From: Canna indica
Lineage: Eukaryota > Streptophyta > Magnoliopsida > Zingiberales > Cannaceae
DNA: 64,000 nt
Assembly: GCA_034359265.1 (NCBI GenBank)
Contig: CP136898.1
Span: 43,175,501 to 43,239,500, forward strand
Direction of reading: 5' to 3'
Below are positions 9,904 to 20,820 of the stretch, in pieces. The stretch's first letter is position 1. The number at the start of each line of letters is the position of its first letter. The translations under genes were made by a program, and so were the position numbers. Under the pieces are notes generated by a model. The model searched no databases. It saw nothing but the letters and a program-made list of their open reading frames with translations, and was not told where the DNA came from.

Positions 9904-10290
9904 ATGACACTAGAGTCGGTTGTTTCCACACCTCCTAGGTTAGATGAATTGAACTTTGGTCTTTGGAAGTCTATGATGTACACCTACTTAAAGACTAGAG
10001 GTTTTGATGTTTATTACATGTTAAAATTAGAATATATTGAACCTAAGATTGACATGCATGATTGGAGTGAACTTGACAAGAAAATATTTTAATCTAATGA
10101 AGATGTTATGTATTGCATATTTTGTACTTTACCTAATAGCATCCTTGAAAAAATATTGCATTGTACTTCGGCTTTTGATTTATGGGCATGTTTAAACATC
10201 TTATATGATTATGCCAAAACCGAGGATTTAACTACTTTTCATGAAGGTGGTGATGACAATGATCATCCCTTCAATGCTAACTTGGTTTAG
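9904..10290 (+). pseudogene. Copia gag N-terminal fragment of a third gag-only or related element
   Basis: ATG at 9904 gives MTLESVVSTPPRLDELNFGLWKSMMYTYL, the Gag N-terminal domain, continuing through HCTSAFDLWACLNILYDYAKTE. It is clearly homologous to 2101-2520 but keeps the Trp codon that is a stop there. In-frame stop TAA near 10090 and TAG at 10288. The gene is cut at about 10290, where a minus-strand Copia element begins; everything 3' of this point, including the knuckles, is missing. Confidence 0.8.
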
Positions 10291-11031
10291 CATAAAGTTT
10301 ATGATCTGACTCCAATTTCTTTTACGTACGCAGGATAACTCGAAATCTTGAGATGCCTCAGACTTGGTTTCTTGTCACTCCATATCTCATATAGTGTACT
10401 AGAGATAGATTTTGTGGGAACCTTATTAAGAAGGTAGATAGTGGTTTCTAGCGTATATCCCCAAAAAGAAATTGGGAGATCACTAAAGCAAAGCATGAAC
10501 CACATCATTTCTAGCAATGTGTGATTCCACCTTTCAGATACTCCATTATGCTGTGGTGTGCCAGGAGGGGTCCATTCGGAGCCAATCCTATTGTCCTTGA
10601 GATAACTTAGGAACTTAGTGGATAAGTATTCACCACCTTGATCTGATCGAAGAGTTTTAATACTTCTCCCTACTTATTTCTCAACCTTAGCCCTATACTA
10701 TTTGAACCTTTCAAAAGCATCAGACTTTTGTCTCAACAAGGAGACATATCCAAACCTCGATGCATTGTTTGTAAAGGTGATGAAGCAGGAATACCCACCT
10801 CTGGCTTGAGTTGTCATCGGTCTGCACACATTTGTGTGAACCAACTCTAACAACTCAGCGGCCCTCTCACTATTTCCAGTGAAGGGGGACTTGGTCATTT
10901 TTCCCTTGAGACAAGATTCATAAGTTGGCATCGATTCAAAATCGAATGGGTCAAATAACCCATCTTTATACAACTTATGATCTGATTCTCATTAATATGA
11001 CCGAGTCTCAAATGCCAAAGATATGTGAGGT
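10291..11031 (-). pseudogene. Integrase pseudogene of an Angela/Tork-like Copia element
   Basis: Reading leftwards from 11031, a GAG-pre-integrase remnant (HKLYKDGLFDPFDFESMPTYESCLKGK) joins an integrase core (ELVHTNVCRPM.., TLRSDQGGEY, TPPGTPQHNGVSERWNHTLLEMM) and the ISFWGYTLETTIYLLNKVPTK segment. Integrase would insert the cDNA into the genome. The second Asp and the Glu of the catalytic triad are visible, but the first Asp is Asn (AAT, 10830-10832). Several stops and a frameshift break it. RT and RNase H are absent: the element ends at about 10291 against the gag of another element. Confidence 0.85.
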
Positions 11032-11696
11032 TCAAATGCCACAATGGAAACAGGTGCCTTTAGAAGCAGTCTTTTCCTTTTTCTTGATTTCTTTTTTAGG
11101 TTTCACAGCTTTGTTTTTCTCTTTGTTCTTAACAAAGCTCTTCTTCGCCTTTTTCGAGGCACTACCCACTAACAAGACTTTATCCTTTTCCTTTGGAAGG
11201 TGGGACTCAACAGTCTTCAACATATAGGGAAGCAATGATTATAAAATGTGAAAATGACCCTAGGAGGGATTGGAGTATTAAGTCCTGGCTTAGCCCCTTA
11301 TCAATACTTAGGCCCAATTTCTTTTAACTTCTCGATCAAATCGATTAGTTTGAGGACATGGGTTTCAATGGGGGTCCCTTCCGTCATCTTGGCCTGGAAG
11401 AGTTGCTTTGACAGCTCAAACCTAGTAGTCTGGCTCTCTTCACCATACAACACATCGGACATAGAAGCGGACATAATGCACTGAACAGTAGTGTTGTCAA
11501 CTTACTACTTATTGCAAGTGGCCCTCACTTCCTCGGTAGCCCTTTGGGAAGGGGTATCCGATGGCTGGTTAACAAGAACATAGGAAAGTCTCTCCTGGGT
11601 GAGGACAATCCTCAAATTTCGCAACCAACCGATATAGTTTGTTCCAGTGAGTTTATTAGCATTAAGAATGCTACGTAATGACAGTGTAGAAGACAT
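11032..11696 (-). pseudogene. Gag pseudogene of the Angela/Tork-like Copia element
   Basis: Starts MSSTLSLRSILNANKLTGTNYIGWLRN, the LTGTNY..W motif of Copia Gag. Broken frames follow (TTRFELSKQLFQAKMTEGTPIETHVLKLIDLIEKLKEIG), then a Lys-rich linker and the first half of a zinc knuckle (CFHCG). After the knuckle start the sequence jumps to the pre-integrase region, so the rest of the knuckle and the protease are deleted. Stops occur near 11505 and in 11235-11330. Confidence 0.8.
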
Positions 11697-13190
11697 AGTG
11701 ATGATTAAATGCTACAAGCAAAAAGAAAGAAAAGTAAAAGCTACCATTTCACATGCATGATCAATATGGTCTTTTTATTATTCATGTCTCCCATAAATTT
11801 TTGCAGTTCCATAATACCCTTCGGTTTTGAAGCGGGAAGCCCTCGTTGGTAGACTTCCATAGGGGAAAATTGAACCACACTTCTCTTACTCGGGTCTCAC
11901 ATGTAACACGACAAACCATAATATTTCCATAGGTACGTAACTATTTATCGATCACACCACTATGTGATTTCCATATGTTTTTGCCTCTAGGACAACTAAG
12001 GACTTGTGTGTGCACAACAAACCAAGGAGCCCTAGTTGAGTCGGACCCATCGTACGTATGCCCTAGTGAGAAAACAACCCCCTTGAGTGTAGCTCAACAA
12101 GGTAAGTTATGTTCAAGCCGATAGCAGAGACACAAAAGGGATATGTGCCATATGAGGTGCAACGTGTATATTAGCACAAAACGCCTTGTGTGTGCACAAC
12201 AAACCCGTTGTGACAATAGACACGCTTGTCCCTCATAACGATGGAAGGCGTGACCGATATTCTTAATATCTGAGCCATTCAGACTTAATATTATTGGAGG
12301 GTTTCTTCATGAAATTATAATTATCTAAGCTACCAAAAATTGAATCAAAAATAATAAATAAAAGCATAAAGTAAATAAGGATGATTATGGATGTTCTAAG
12401 GGTTCCACCCGAGCCACCAGGCAAACCAAGGCCATCATCCTAGGGTTTTTAAGGTGCTCCGTCTCACCAAGGGGCTGCCCAAAACCATCTTGTAGGTTGT
12501 CGGTTTCGTCAGTGCCTTCCCGGGGTTCTAGTCGTCATCAACATGGTGTCGAACACCTCCTCTCCGCGCGGTCACCAAAATGGGGCAGCAAGAGTGCTCG
12601 TCGCAAATCTGCCCCTAAACTTCTAATTTTACAAAACTAAAAGAAGAAGACCCCAAACAACCATTGGGGAAAGGTTTAAGGAGAGGGAGAAGTGAATTAC
12701 AATCATAATTCTCAAGAGGAAGGCAGAGGTATACAGGCCTTATTTCAAAATTATAATGCTGAAATTTCATAAATTTACAAGCAATCATCACAATCATGTT
12801 TTACGCACAGCCACATGCACATAGGGCTCATCCATAATCATCCTTTCATGCATTACATCATATATGAAGAAGAAAGAAAAAAAACAGAATCCGAAATCAC
12901 ATAAATCCAATCACATTTCCACCCAAAACGGTCCAAACAACACATGCTGAATTTTTTCGGTTCTCGGGGCTGTTCAACTATGAACCCACGTGATTTTTGA
13001 GTTTAAATTCTATCTAAAATCAATATGGATAGTAGGCTTCCAATTCAATTCATCATATGAACCGTAGAACCAAGAAAGTGATTCAAAATCCCCCGAAAAC
13101 CAAAATCGGGTAGCATGACATTTAGGGAGCGAATGGTTCGTCAACGTGACCAAAACGCGAAATAAAAATTCCAAAATCTTGCTAAAGGTG
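11697..13190 (-). other. Untranslated leader of the Angela/Tork-like Copia element
   Basis: About 1.5 kb between primer site and gag start with no supported ORF. A long leader is usual for BARE/Angela-type elements. It holds two direct copies of a CTTGTGTGTGCACAACAAAC segment (about 12003 and 12187). Confidence 0.65.
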
Positions 13191-13202
13191 GCTCTGATAC
13201 CA
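13191..13202 (-). other. Primer-binding site (initiator tRNA-Met type), minus strand
   Basis: GCTCTGATACCA on the plus strand is the exact complement of TGGTATCAGAGC, four bases from the LTR edge at 13207. Confidence 0.95.
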
Positions 13203-13206
13203 CTAT

Positions 13207-13575
13207 TGGGATGGGAATAAGAAACACAATGGAAATATCAATTTAAAAATTCAAAACATCCCAAAATAGCGATCTACTTTAGCAACAATTAAGTAATTCA
13301 ATCTACGAGTAGAAGGGGGAAGGTATACCTTATACCGCGGTTGGATAGTGTGCTCCTATTCCTATATCAGGATGCACACACGCACTTCCTCCAATGATAG
13401 TCCACACCAAGTGGCTCGCAACAAAGGGGCATTGAATAATTGGACTTGTCGTGGCTCAATGCAGACGCTTTCTCAAAATCCGAAACCTCAAGAGCTAGGC
13501 TTACCCTTCCACCAAGAACCGGGCTCCAAAACAAGAGGAAGAATAGATGAGAGAGCAACGAAATGAGGAGGTAGA
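13207..13575 (-). mobile_element. LTR of the Angela/Tork-like Copia element, part 1
   Basis: Begins TGGGATGGGAATAAG next to the primer site, the complement of an LTR end in CATCCCA. It is interrupted at 13576 by a Tekay-like LTR; the LTR resumes as the 17 bases 16141-16157 and then from 22983. Confidence 0.75.
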
Positions 13576-16140
13576 TGTCACACCCCAACTAAGGGTAGTG
13601 TGATCGGCCAGGGCCTACATCCTGCCCTATAGCCTACTGTCTGCACTGACTGACAAGAAACCAGATTATATCGATAAAAAAAGAAATCACAACGCAATCT
13701 TTATTTAAAATTTTCGAAATTCACAAATATATGTTTTTCAACTCAAAGAAGAAAACCAACATCGTCAGAAATAGAACATCTCAAGTACCAAAGTTATTAC
13801 AAACTTTTCAAAACACAAACTGTCAGCGTAGAAAAGTAAAAGACACTACTACATGACATTGGACTATGACCCAAGGATGCCGCTATGAGATATGACACCA
13901 CCACCTGCCCTCCAACTGCACCATGCCGACAAGCCTCAATCAATGCTCATGCTCTGCAAAAACAAAGGAAACAAATTGTGAGTCCACTTGGGATTCAGTG
14001 AGAGGTTCTTTTGAACCTCCACGTAATCCACAGTTAGTCATGCATAACTTATAAAGCAGCATAGAATATAATCAGGGAGATAAGCTACTTTTTAGTGTGA
14101 CTATCGACCCCGTGGGTCATTCTGTATAGACTATATAGGAGAAACTTGTCATAACGGCCTAACCTTGCCACCTGGCATCCGGCCCTTAAGGCCTACTTAT
14201 GGTATAAGAATCTCGGCTATAATCAGCCCTACTATACAAGGTAGAATCACACTAGCCGTTCGGCCACATCATATCAAGATGTAAACATGAAATCCCGGGT
14301 CATCGACTAGGATGGTCTACTAGTCTCCGAACACCGTCTGGGGTAGGGATAGCTAGTCCCACCCAATTGGGGTCTGACACCTAGCGGGTCCGCTGGTGCA
14401 TCTCAAGACCCAATCACTAGCCGAGCTAAGCATTGGTCATTTTCGACCTCCACGCTTCTCGGCAGACCATCTCAAGCACATCACACAGTCAAATGTCCTA
14501 GGGTTTCCTTATATACACTTCAGGCCGTTGCCCGTATCCGGCTCTAGTCCGGTCTGCAGGGTCAATAAATTAATGTTGCCCTTCCAAAAACATGTACACC
14601 TAATAGTTCTAGGTTTCTGAAAATGAATACTAGAAATCCTAGAAGTTGTGTCATTTCCTAGTTAGGTTTTCATATATACTAAGCATCTCGCAACGTCCTA
14701 CATGTTATCTAGTGTTATACACTACCTTGGGTGAGGAATTCTATGAACCGATCTTGGAATTTCACCCATGAATATTTCAGGACAGCATGTGTAATCTAAA
14801 GAAAAGTAAGCATAATTTACAACATCTACTATATATAACCACGAGATTCATCAATAAACATTTATACACTGCCTTTAGAATTAAACTCAATAAGAAACGA
14901 TTTATCTAACATGGTAAGATAATAATAAATTCAACAATGCATGAAATACTAAGCATGGTAAAATATTACATCATTTCAAAAATTAAAGAGGAATGAGCTA
15001 AGGATGGTCACTACGCTATCATTCCTACAATTACATGAATCAATAAATTAACTTGCTATGCTTAGAGTTCTTCCTAAGTATCATCATGTCTCTATTGTTT
15101 TAGCACTCTAACTATGGAAATTTCCATCTAAAGCTCACCCTCTCCCTTCCCTAGGCTTGGCCGAGCCTTGAGCAAGGTGAACCTTGCTCGGCTATGCCTC
15201 TTAGGGTAGGAAAGGAAGAGGAGAATTTAATCCCCGACCCTAATTCATTATTTTCGCTATATCTTAATTTCATATTGACTAGTTTGCCCCTCCCCCTATA
15301 CTTGGCCGAACTCTCCTCATGAAGTTTTAGGGTTCACTCGGCCAATCCTAGGAGTTTTAGGGAAGACGAGTTCCTTAACACATGAAATCGATGATTAAGA
15401 ACATACTATTCAAGAAAATGAGATCATCTGATAGCTCTACTTCCGTCAAGGGGATTCGAGAAAATTATGGCATGACCTTTCCCATTTTCCCATGATTCGG
15501 CAGCCCTAGAACTTGATAAATCAAGGAGAAAAACAAGATGATCCGACAAGGATTGATACAAAACAACAAATATACAACTCTGAAACCAAGAATCGCCGGA
15601 AACTTACGAGAAAACACATCCTAACATTCCTAGGGGTTTGGCTACCCGCCTCCTCCAATCCTTCAAATCTAACCACTCACCTTGCTTGAGGAAGATGAAA
15701 GATCGATTGATGACGACCTCGAATCTTCCGGCGACCGCGCGAAACTCGGATCGATCACGATCTCCATTCCTTGCTCCCTCTCCCTCTCTCCATATGCGCT
15801 GCCTTGTGCGACTCCTAGATGAGTCACACGGCAGCTTGGATGAGAGATTTTAATCCCTCATCTAACCTTCCATACTTGCCTTAGACACTTACTTCTGACT
15901 CAACTCAATACGAGTTCGACTTGGGTTCTGACTCTACCCGCAACACGAGTCAATTTAAACTCGATTAAGATATAAATGGATAAAAGGAAAGAGTCATTCA
16001 CCCAATTTAATTGCATACATCATTAGTCGAGTCATACCTTCTACTCGAGGCGATCCTGAGGCTCGACTCAACTAACCTTGTGTCCGACGCGCTGTACCAA
16101 AATAGATTTTTATATTAGAAATTTTTTTCCAGATCTTACA
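13576..16140 (-). mobile_element. Tekay-like Gypsy LTR, minus strand, probably solo (2565 bp)
   Basis: Plus-strand edges are TGTCACACCCCAACTAAGG and CAGATCTTACA. Read on the minus strand it runs TGTAAGATCTGG..GGGGTGTGACA, like the plus-strand Tekay LTR (TGTAATATCC..GGGGCGTGACA at 20821-22982). It shares the hairpin and Y-tract/CAG|AG block with that LTR and with 62320-64000. No internal region adjoins, so a solo LTR is likely. The flanking 5-mers GTAGA and AAAGA match only partly, so the target duplication is not convincing. ORFs in it (14396, 15638) look incidental. Confidence 0.75.
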
Positions 16141-16157
16141 AAAGATCAAAGAATACC

Positions 16158-17702
16158 TGTAATATTCGAGATATTATGGTATTTTTTATTATTTATCTTT
16201 TCCAGTCTAGCTGGCTGATTCGAGGTTGAGCTGATTCAAGTCATGATTCGGTGCGAGCTTGAAAGCTCGGGTAAGTAGAAATATGAATTATGAGTTTTTC
16301 TTTACTTCCTTAAACAAATATTTTTTTATGCATGTGCTTGAGCATAATGATGATGCTTGTGTTGAGCTTGGGGTTAGTTTGAGTTGAGGGGATAGCGAGT
16401 TTGGACGCGGGCTTGAGGTGGATGCGGGTTAGCAAAATATTAGGGTTGGGGGAGGGGACTATAACCCCCCCCCCCCCCCCCATCATGAGGCCATGCGGCT
16501 CCTGGTTGAGCCGCCAAAGCCAAGGTGGAGAAAAAGGGGGGAGCCCCCCCCCCCCCTTGTTGGAGCCGCCGCCTATCGTGTGCCGGATTCGGAGGCCGCC
16601 TTCAAGAATTTCTTTCCCTCTTCTTCTTCCTAATCTTGTGAGTGGTTTCTCCCTTCCTCCCCCTTCTTTTTTCCTCATTTTCTTGAGCCGCCTCTTGGAA
16701 TTTGAGAATTTTTGTTATTTTCCGACGTGGGTGTTATTTTCTCATGTTACCATGAAAGAGGAAGCCCGAGCATCCCCCCCTTTATGGTGTGGCAGCTCTG
16801 GGATTGTCCTAGGGTGCTCGGCCAAGGTGGGAATGGAGGCTCCCTCAAGGTGTTTGTGATATTGCCTAAGAGAGCATGTCTATGTTGATAAGTCTTAAAT
16901 CCTTTGTTTTGAATCTTTGCTATGTTCTTATGATGTTGAATTATGTTTGATGTTAAAAGTATGAATCTCAGCATGTTAAATCTATGATTTATATGAAAAA
17001 TTTAGATCTTGAAGGCATGGTTTATGTTCTTGATGATTCTTGATTTATGAAGCATGATGTGTTGGTACTGGGGCGTCGGGAATGGGCATAGTGTGTTGTG
17101 ACTTTTTCCTAGTAAGAACACCCCTAGGACACTGTTGATGACACTTGACTTAGGTCTTGTGGGCGCCATATCTTTCATTAATGGCGGAGAGGCTCGGTTA
17201 GGAGCCGGTTTGCAGGCTCGAGCCCGAAAGGTTGGATTGGTAAATCGCAACCTCTGTTTAAAAAGGAATAAGTTCGGATGGGCGAATCCTGATTATTCCC
17301 ATTTCTCTTTGGAATAAGTTCGAATAGGCGAATCCCGATTATTCTCGCTTCTCTTTGGAATACGGTCGGATGGGCGAATCCCGATTATTCCCATTTCTTT
17401 TGGAATAAGTTCGGATGAGCAAATCCCGATTGTTCCTATATGTCTTTATAAGGGTATGTCATGGGATATGTTCAGATAGGTAAAACCCAATTATCCTCAT
17501 AACTCTTGTGAGTGAGTTGTATGTCTAAAGGCATGGGTAAGCAGATAGGTCTGTTGTAGTTTCATTGCTATGTGAATAAGTCTTAAATCCCTTGTTTTGA
17601 ATCTTTGTTATGTTCTTATGATGTTGAATTATGTTTGATGTCAAAAGTATGAATCTCAGCGTGTTGAATCTATGTTGAATCTATGATTCATATGAAAAGT
17701 TT
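16158..17702 (+). mobile_element. Rearranged 5' LTR of the Tekay element
   Basis: Colinear with the 3' LTR from its start through GCTATGTGAATAAG (about 17580). It then jumps back to a second copy of the segment TCTTAAATCCCTTG..GAAAAGTTTAGA (17580-17702; first copy from about 16890) and passes straight into pol. Relative to the 3' LTR it lacks the last 600 bp or so. It has C runs of 17 (16465-16481) and 13 (16544-16556) and a 46-bp tandem repeat. ORFs at 16310-16859 are products of the C/G-rich tract. Confidence 0.8.
17265..17450 (+). repeat. 46-bp tandem repeat in the Tekay 5' LTR
   Basis: About four units beginning GGAATAAGTTCGGATGGGCG and containing AATCCCGATTATTCC, at 17265, 17311, 17357 and 17402, with a more divergent unit from about 17463. 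The same array occurs in the 3' LTR. Confidence 0.85.
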
Positions 17703-19392
17703 AGACCATTTCTTCTCAGTGGACTGCAGGGCTAAAATTGTTACCTTCAATAAGCCCGAATTGCCCCAATTTACCTTCCAGGGTGAGGGAAGGGGAAACT
17801 CGTTGGTGGCCATTTTAGCTCTCTAGGCTTGGAAGCTACTTCTAGGCGGTTGTCAGTCCTACTTGGCCTTTGTGTCTGTGGTAGAAGGAAGCGAAGGTGC
17901 GGCCAGGGATATTAAGGGGATGCCAGTGGTGTGCGGGTTCTCCGATATTTTCCTTGATGAGTTACCAATTTTGCCCCTAGAGAGGGAGATTGAGTTCTGT
18001 ATTGACTTGCAGCCTGGGGTAAAGCCGATCTCCCTTCCACCTTATCGGATGGCACCAGTTGAGTTGAGAGAGTTAAAATCTCAGTTGTAGGAACTTCTTG
18101 ATTTGGGTTTCATACACCCGAGTGTTTTGCCTTGGGGTGCTCCAGTGCTCTTCATGAAAAAGAAGGATGAGACCTTACGAATATGCATCGATTATCGGCA
18201 GCTCAACAAGGTGACAGTGAAGAATCGCCACCCGCTGCCCAGGATTGATGACTTGTTTGATCAGCTTCGGGGGGCTCAGTGGTTTTCTAAGATTGACCTA
18301 CAGTTAGGGTACCACCAATTGAGGATTCGGGATAGTGACATTCTTAAGACCGCCTTCAGGTCGAGGTATGGCCATTTCGAGTTCATGGTTATGCCTTTTG
18401 GGCTGACAAATGCACCAGCAGTATTTATGAACCTGATGAATCGGGTGTTCAAGGAATACCTAGATAGCTTTGTGATTTTATTTATAGATGACATTCTGAT
18501 ATATTCAGGGAGCAGGGAGGAACATGCTGAGCATTTGAGCATGGTTCTAGAGACTCTTAGAGAGCACAGGTTATATGCTAAATTTTCGAAGTGTGAGTTT
18601 TGGCTGGAGAGTGTAGGGTTCCTTGGTCACGTGGTGTCGAGGAAAAGGGTAAAGGTGGACCCCGCAAAAATAGAGGCAATTCAAAATTGGAAATGGCTGG
18701 CTAATGTCACAGAAATTCATAGCTTCTAGGGTTTGGCAGGTTATTACAGGAAATTCTTGGAGAACTTCTCCAGGATTGCAATGCCATTGACCCGCTTGAC
18801 TCAGATGAAAGTCAAGTTCGTTTGGGATAGTAAGTGCGAGGAGAGCTTTCAGAAGCTCAAGGACTGTTTGACGTTGGCACCGGTTCTAGCCGTACCATCA
18901 GGCTCAGGAGGGTTTGTTGTTTATTATAATGCCTCTCGAGTCGACTTAGGTTGTGTTTTAATGCAGAATGACAGGGTGATAGCTTATGCCTCCCGTCAAT
19001 TGAAGGTCCACAAGAAGAATTACCTGACTCATGATCTTGAGCTGGCAGCAGTGGTGTTTGTATTGAAGCTATGGCATCACTACCTTTATGGCGAGGCCTG
19101 TGAGATATACACTGATCATAAGAGCCTTCAGTATTTGCTCACCAAAAAGGAATTGAACCTGAGGCAGAGAAGGTGGCTTAAACTCTTGAAGTACTATGAC
19201 TGCACAAGCATGTACCACCCGGGAAAAGCTCATGTGGTGGCAGATGCCTTGAGCAGGAAGTCTATGGGCAATGTAGCGCATTTGGCAGTTAGGAGGAGGT
19301 CGTTGGCTCAGGATTTGGTCATGTGTTTGGATGGCGGGGTAGTCTTGATAGTGTCAGCCTCTGGTGCGTTGGTGGCTCACCTAAGGGTGTAG
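17703..19392 (+). pseudogene. Tekay reverse transcriptase and RNase H pseudogene
   Basis: Begins at the tail of the protease domain (VDCRAKIVTFNKPELPQF). RT is well preserved: [62 protein letters not shown], and the active site FIDD at 18481-18492. RNase H follows ([40 protein letters not shown]). The first RNase H Asp, normally in a DAS motif, is Asn (AAT, 18928-18930). In-frame stops are TAG at 18088, TAG at 18727 (a Trp codon in the family) and TAG at 19390. These enzymes would copy the element RNA into cDNA; this copy cannot. Confidence 0.93.
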
Positions 19393-20775
19393 TCCACGTT
19401 GAATTGGTAAATATGCTGCGAGCAGCGTAGGAGGAGGATGTTTTTTGTGCACTTACTAAGGATCTGGCCAGGATGGGTGATGCTGATAATGGTTTTGGTA
19501 TTGACTCGGAGGAAATTATGAGATTTAAGAAGAGGATAGTGGTGCCAAACATGGCCGAGGTCTATAGGCTGCTGCTAGAGATGGCTCATCGGTCCACATA
19601 TACCATGCATCCAGGAGCCACGAAAATGTGTCGTGACCTAAGGCAAAATTATTGGTGGAAAGGCATGAAGAGAGAGGTGGCTGAGCTTGTGTCTAAGTTT
19701 TTAGTATGTCAGTAGGTGAAAGCCGAACATTTAAAGCCGACAGGATTGATCCAGAACTTAGAGGTACCAGAATGAAAATGAGAAAAGATAACCATGAATT
19801 TTGTGACTGGATTGCCAAAGTCGGGAAAGGGGAATGATTCCATCTGGATGGTGGTGGACCGCCTAACCATGATGGCACATTTCATACCAGTCAGGATGAC
19901 CTTTTCAGTTGAGCAGTATGCGAGGTTGTTTTTAGATCGAATCGTCGCATATCATAGTGTCCCTGTTATGATCATCTCAGATCGGGGTAGTCAGTTCACC
20001 GCTCGATTATGGCAGTATTTTCAGGAGGCATTGGGCACTCAGGTCTGGTTCAGCACTACATTTTACCCTCAGACAGATGGTCAGTTGGAGCGGACCATTC
20101 AGATATTAGAGGACATGATGAAAGCATGTGTCCTATATTTGGAGGGCAGTTGGGAGAGACACTTGCCCCTTATTGAGTTGGGAGAGGATAATAACAGCTA
20201 TAATAGCAGCATCGGGATGCCCCCTTTTGAGGCATTGTATGGGCGGCGATGCAGGTCGCCTGTAGGCTGGTTTGAGGTGGGAGATTCTCTTATGATGGGG
20301 CTCGACCTGATGGAAGAGGTAGTAGAAAAGGTGATGCTAATCACGGAAAGGTTGTTGGCAGCTCAAGGTATCCCCTATGAAAGGGGTGGTGAGGTTTGGG
20401 AAGAGAGGGAAGCTAAGCCCTAGGTTCATTGGGTCGTTCCCTATTCTCAAACGTAGGGGAGCAGTGGCGTATGAGTTCACCTTACCTCTGAGTATAGATC
20501 AAGTGCATCCAGTATTCCATGTATCCATGCTAATAAAGTATATCCGGGATGAGTCCCATGTGATTGAGCCTACCGCAGTAGAGGTGGATTTGGCAGTCTC
20601 CTATGAGGAGAGGCCGGTTGAGGTGCTAGACCGTCAAATCAAAAAATTGACGTCCAAGGAGATTCCCCTGGTAAAAGTCTGGTGGGAGCACGATTCCGGG
20701 AAGGAGGCCACCTAGGAAGTGGAGCAGGATATGAGAGAGCGATATCCTTCGCTGTTTGAGAATTTGGTAAGTCCT
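19393..20775 (+). pseudogene. Tekay integrase and chromodomain-like tail, pseudogene
   Basis: After a frameshift near 19400, the zinc-binding region reads EMAHRSTYTMHPGATKMCRDL..YWWKGMKRE..FLVCQ; the first Cys of HHCC is Phe (TTT, 19698-19700). The core keeps its triad: VVDRLT, SDRGSQFT and QTDGQLERT, with 35 residues between the second Asp and the Glu. Then come GMPPFEALYGRRCRSP, a frameshift near 20390, and a C-terminal part (VHPVFHVSMLIKY, YEERPVEVLDRQIKKL, VKVWWEHDS) of the chromodomain type found in Tekay. A TGG-to-TAG stop (20713) cuts the chromodomain. In active relatives this domain is thought to guide insertion to heterochromatin. Confidence 0.9.
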
Positions 20776-20808
20776 TAAGCCTTGCTAAAATTCGAGGACG
20801 AATTTTCC

Positions 20809-20820
20809 CTGAGGGAGGAT
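20809..20820 (+). other. Polypurine tract of the Tekay element
   Basis: CTGAGGGAGGAT immediately before the 3' LTR start TGTAATATCC, after the GAGGACGAATTTT segment typical of this lineage. Confidence 0.85.

Noticed and set aside
15638..15853. 71-codon ORF with Arg/Ser-rich product as a small host gene
   Set aside because: Inside the minus-strand Tekay-like LTR; no conserved domain, no support from the sister LTRs.
16310..16859. Overlapping ORFs of 122 and 152 codons on opposite strands with Gly/Pro-rich products
   Set aside because: They lie in the Tekay LTR across homopolymer C tracts; low-complexity, no family, and not kept in the 3' LTR.
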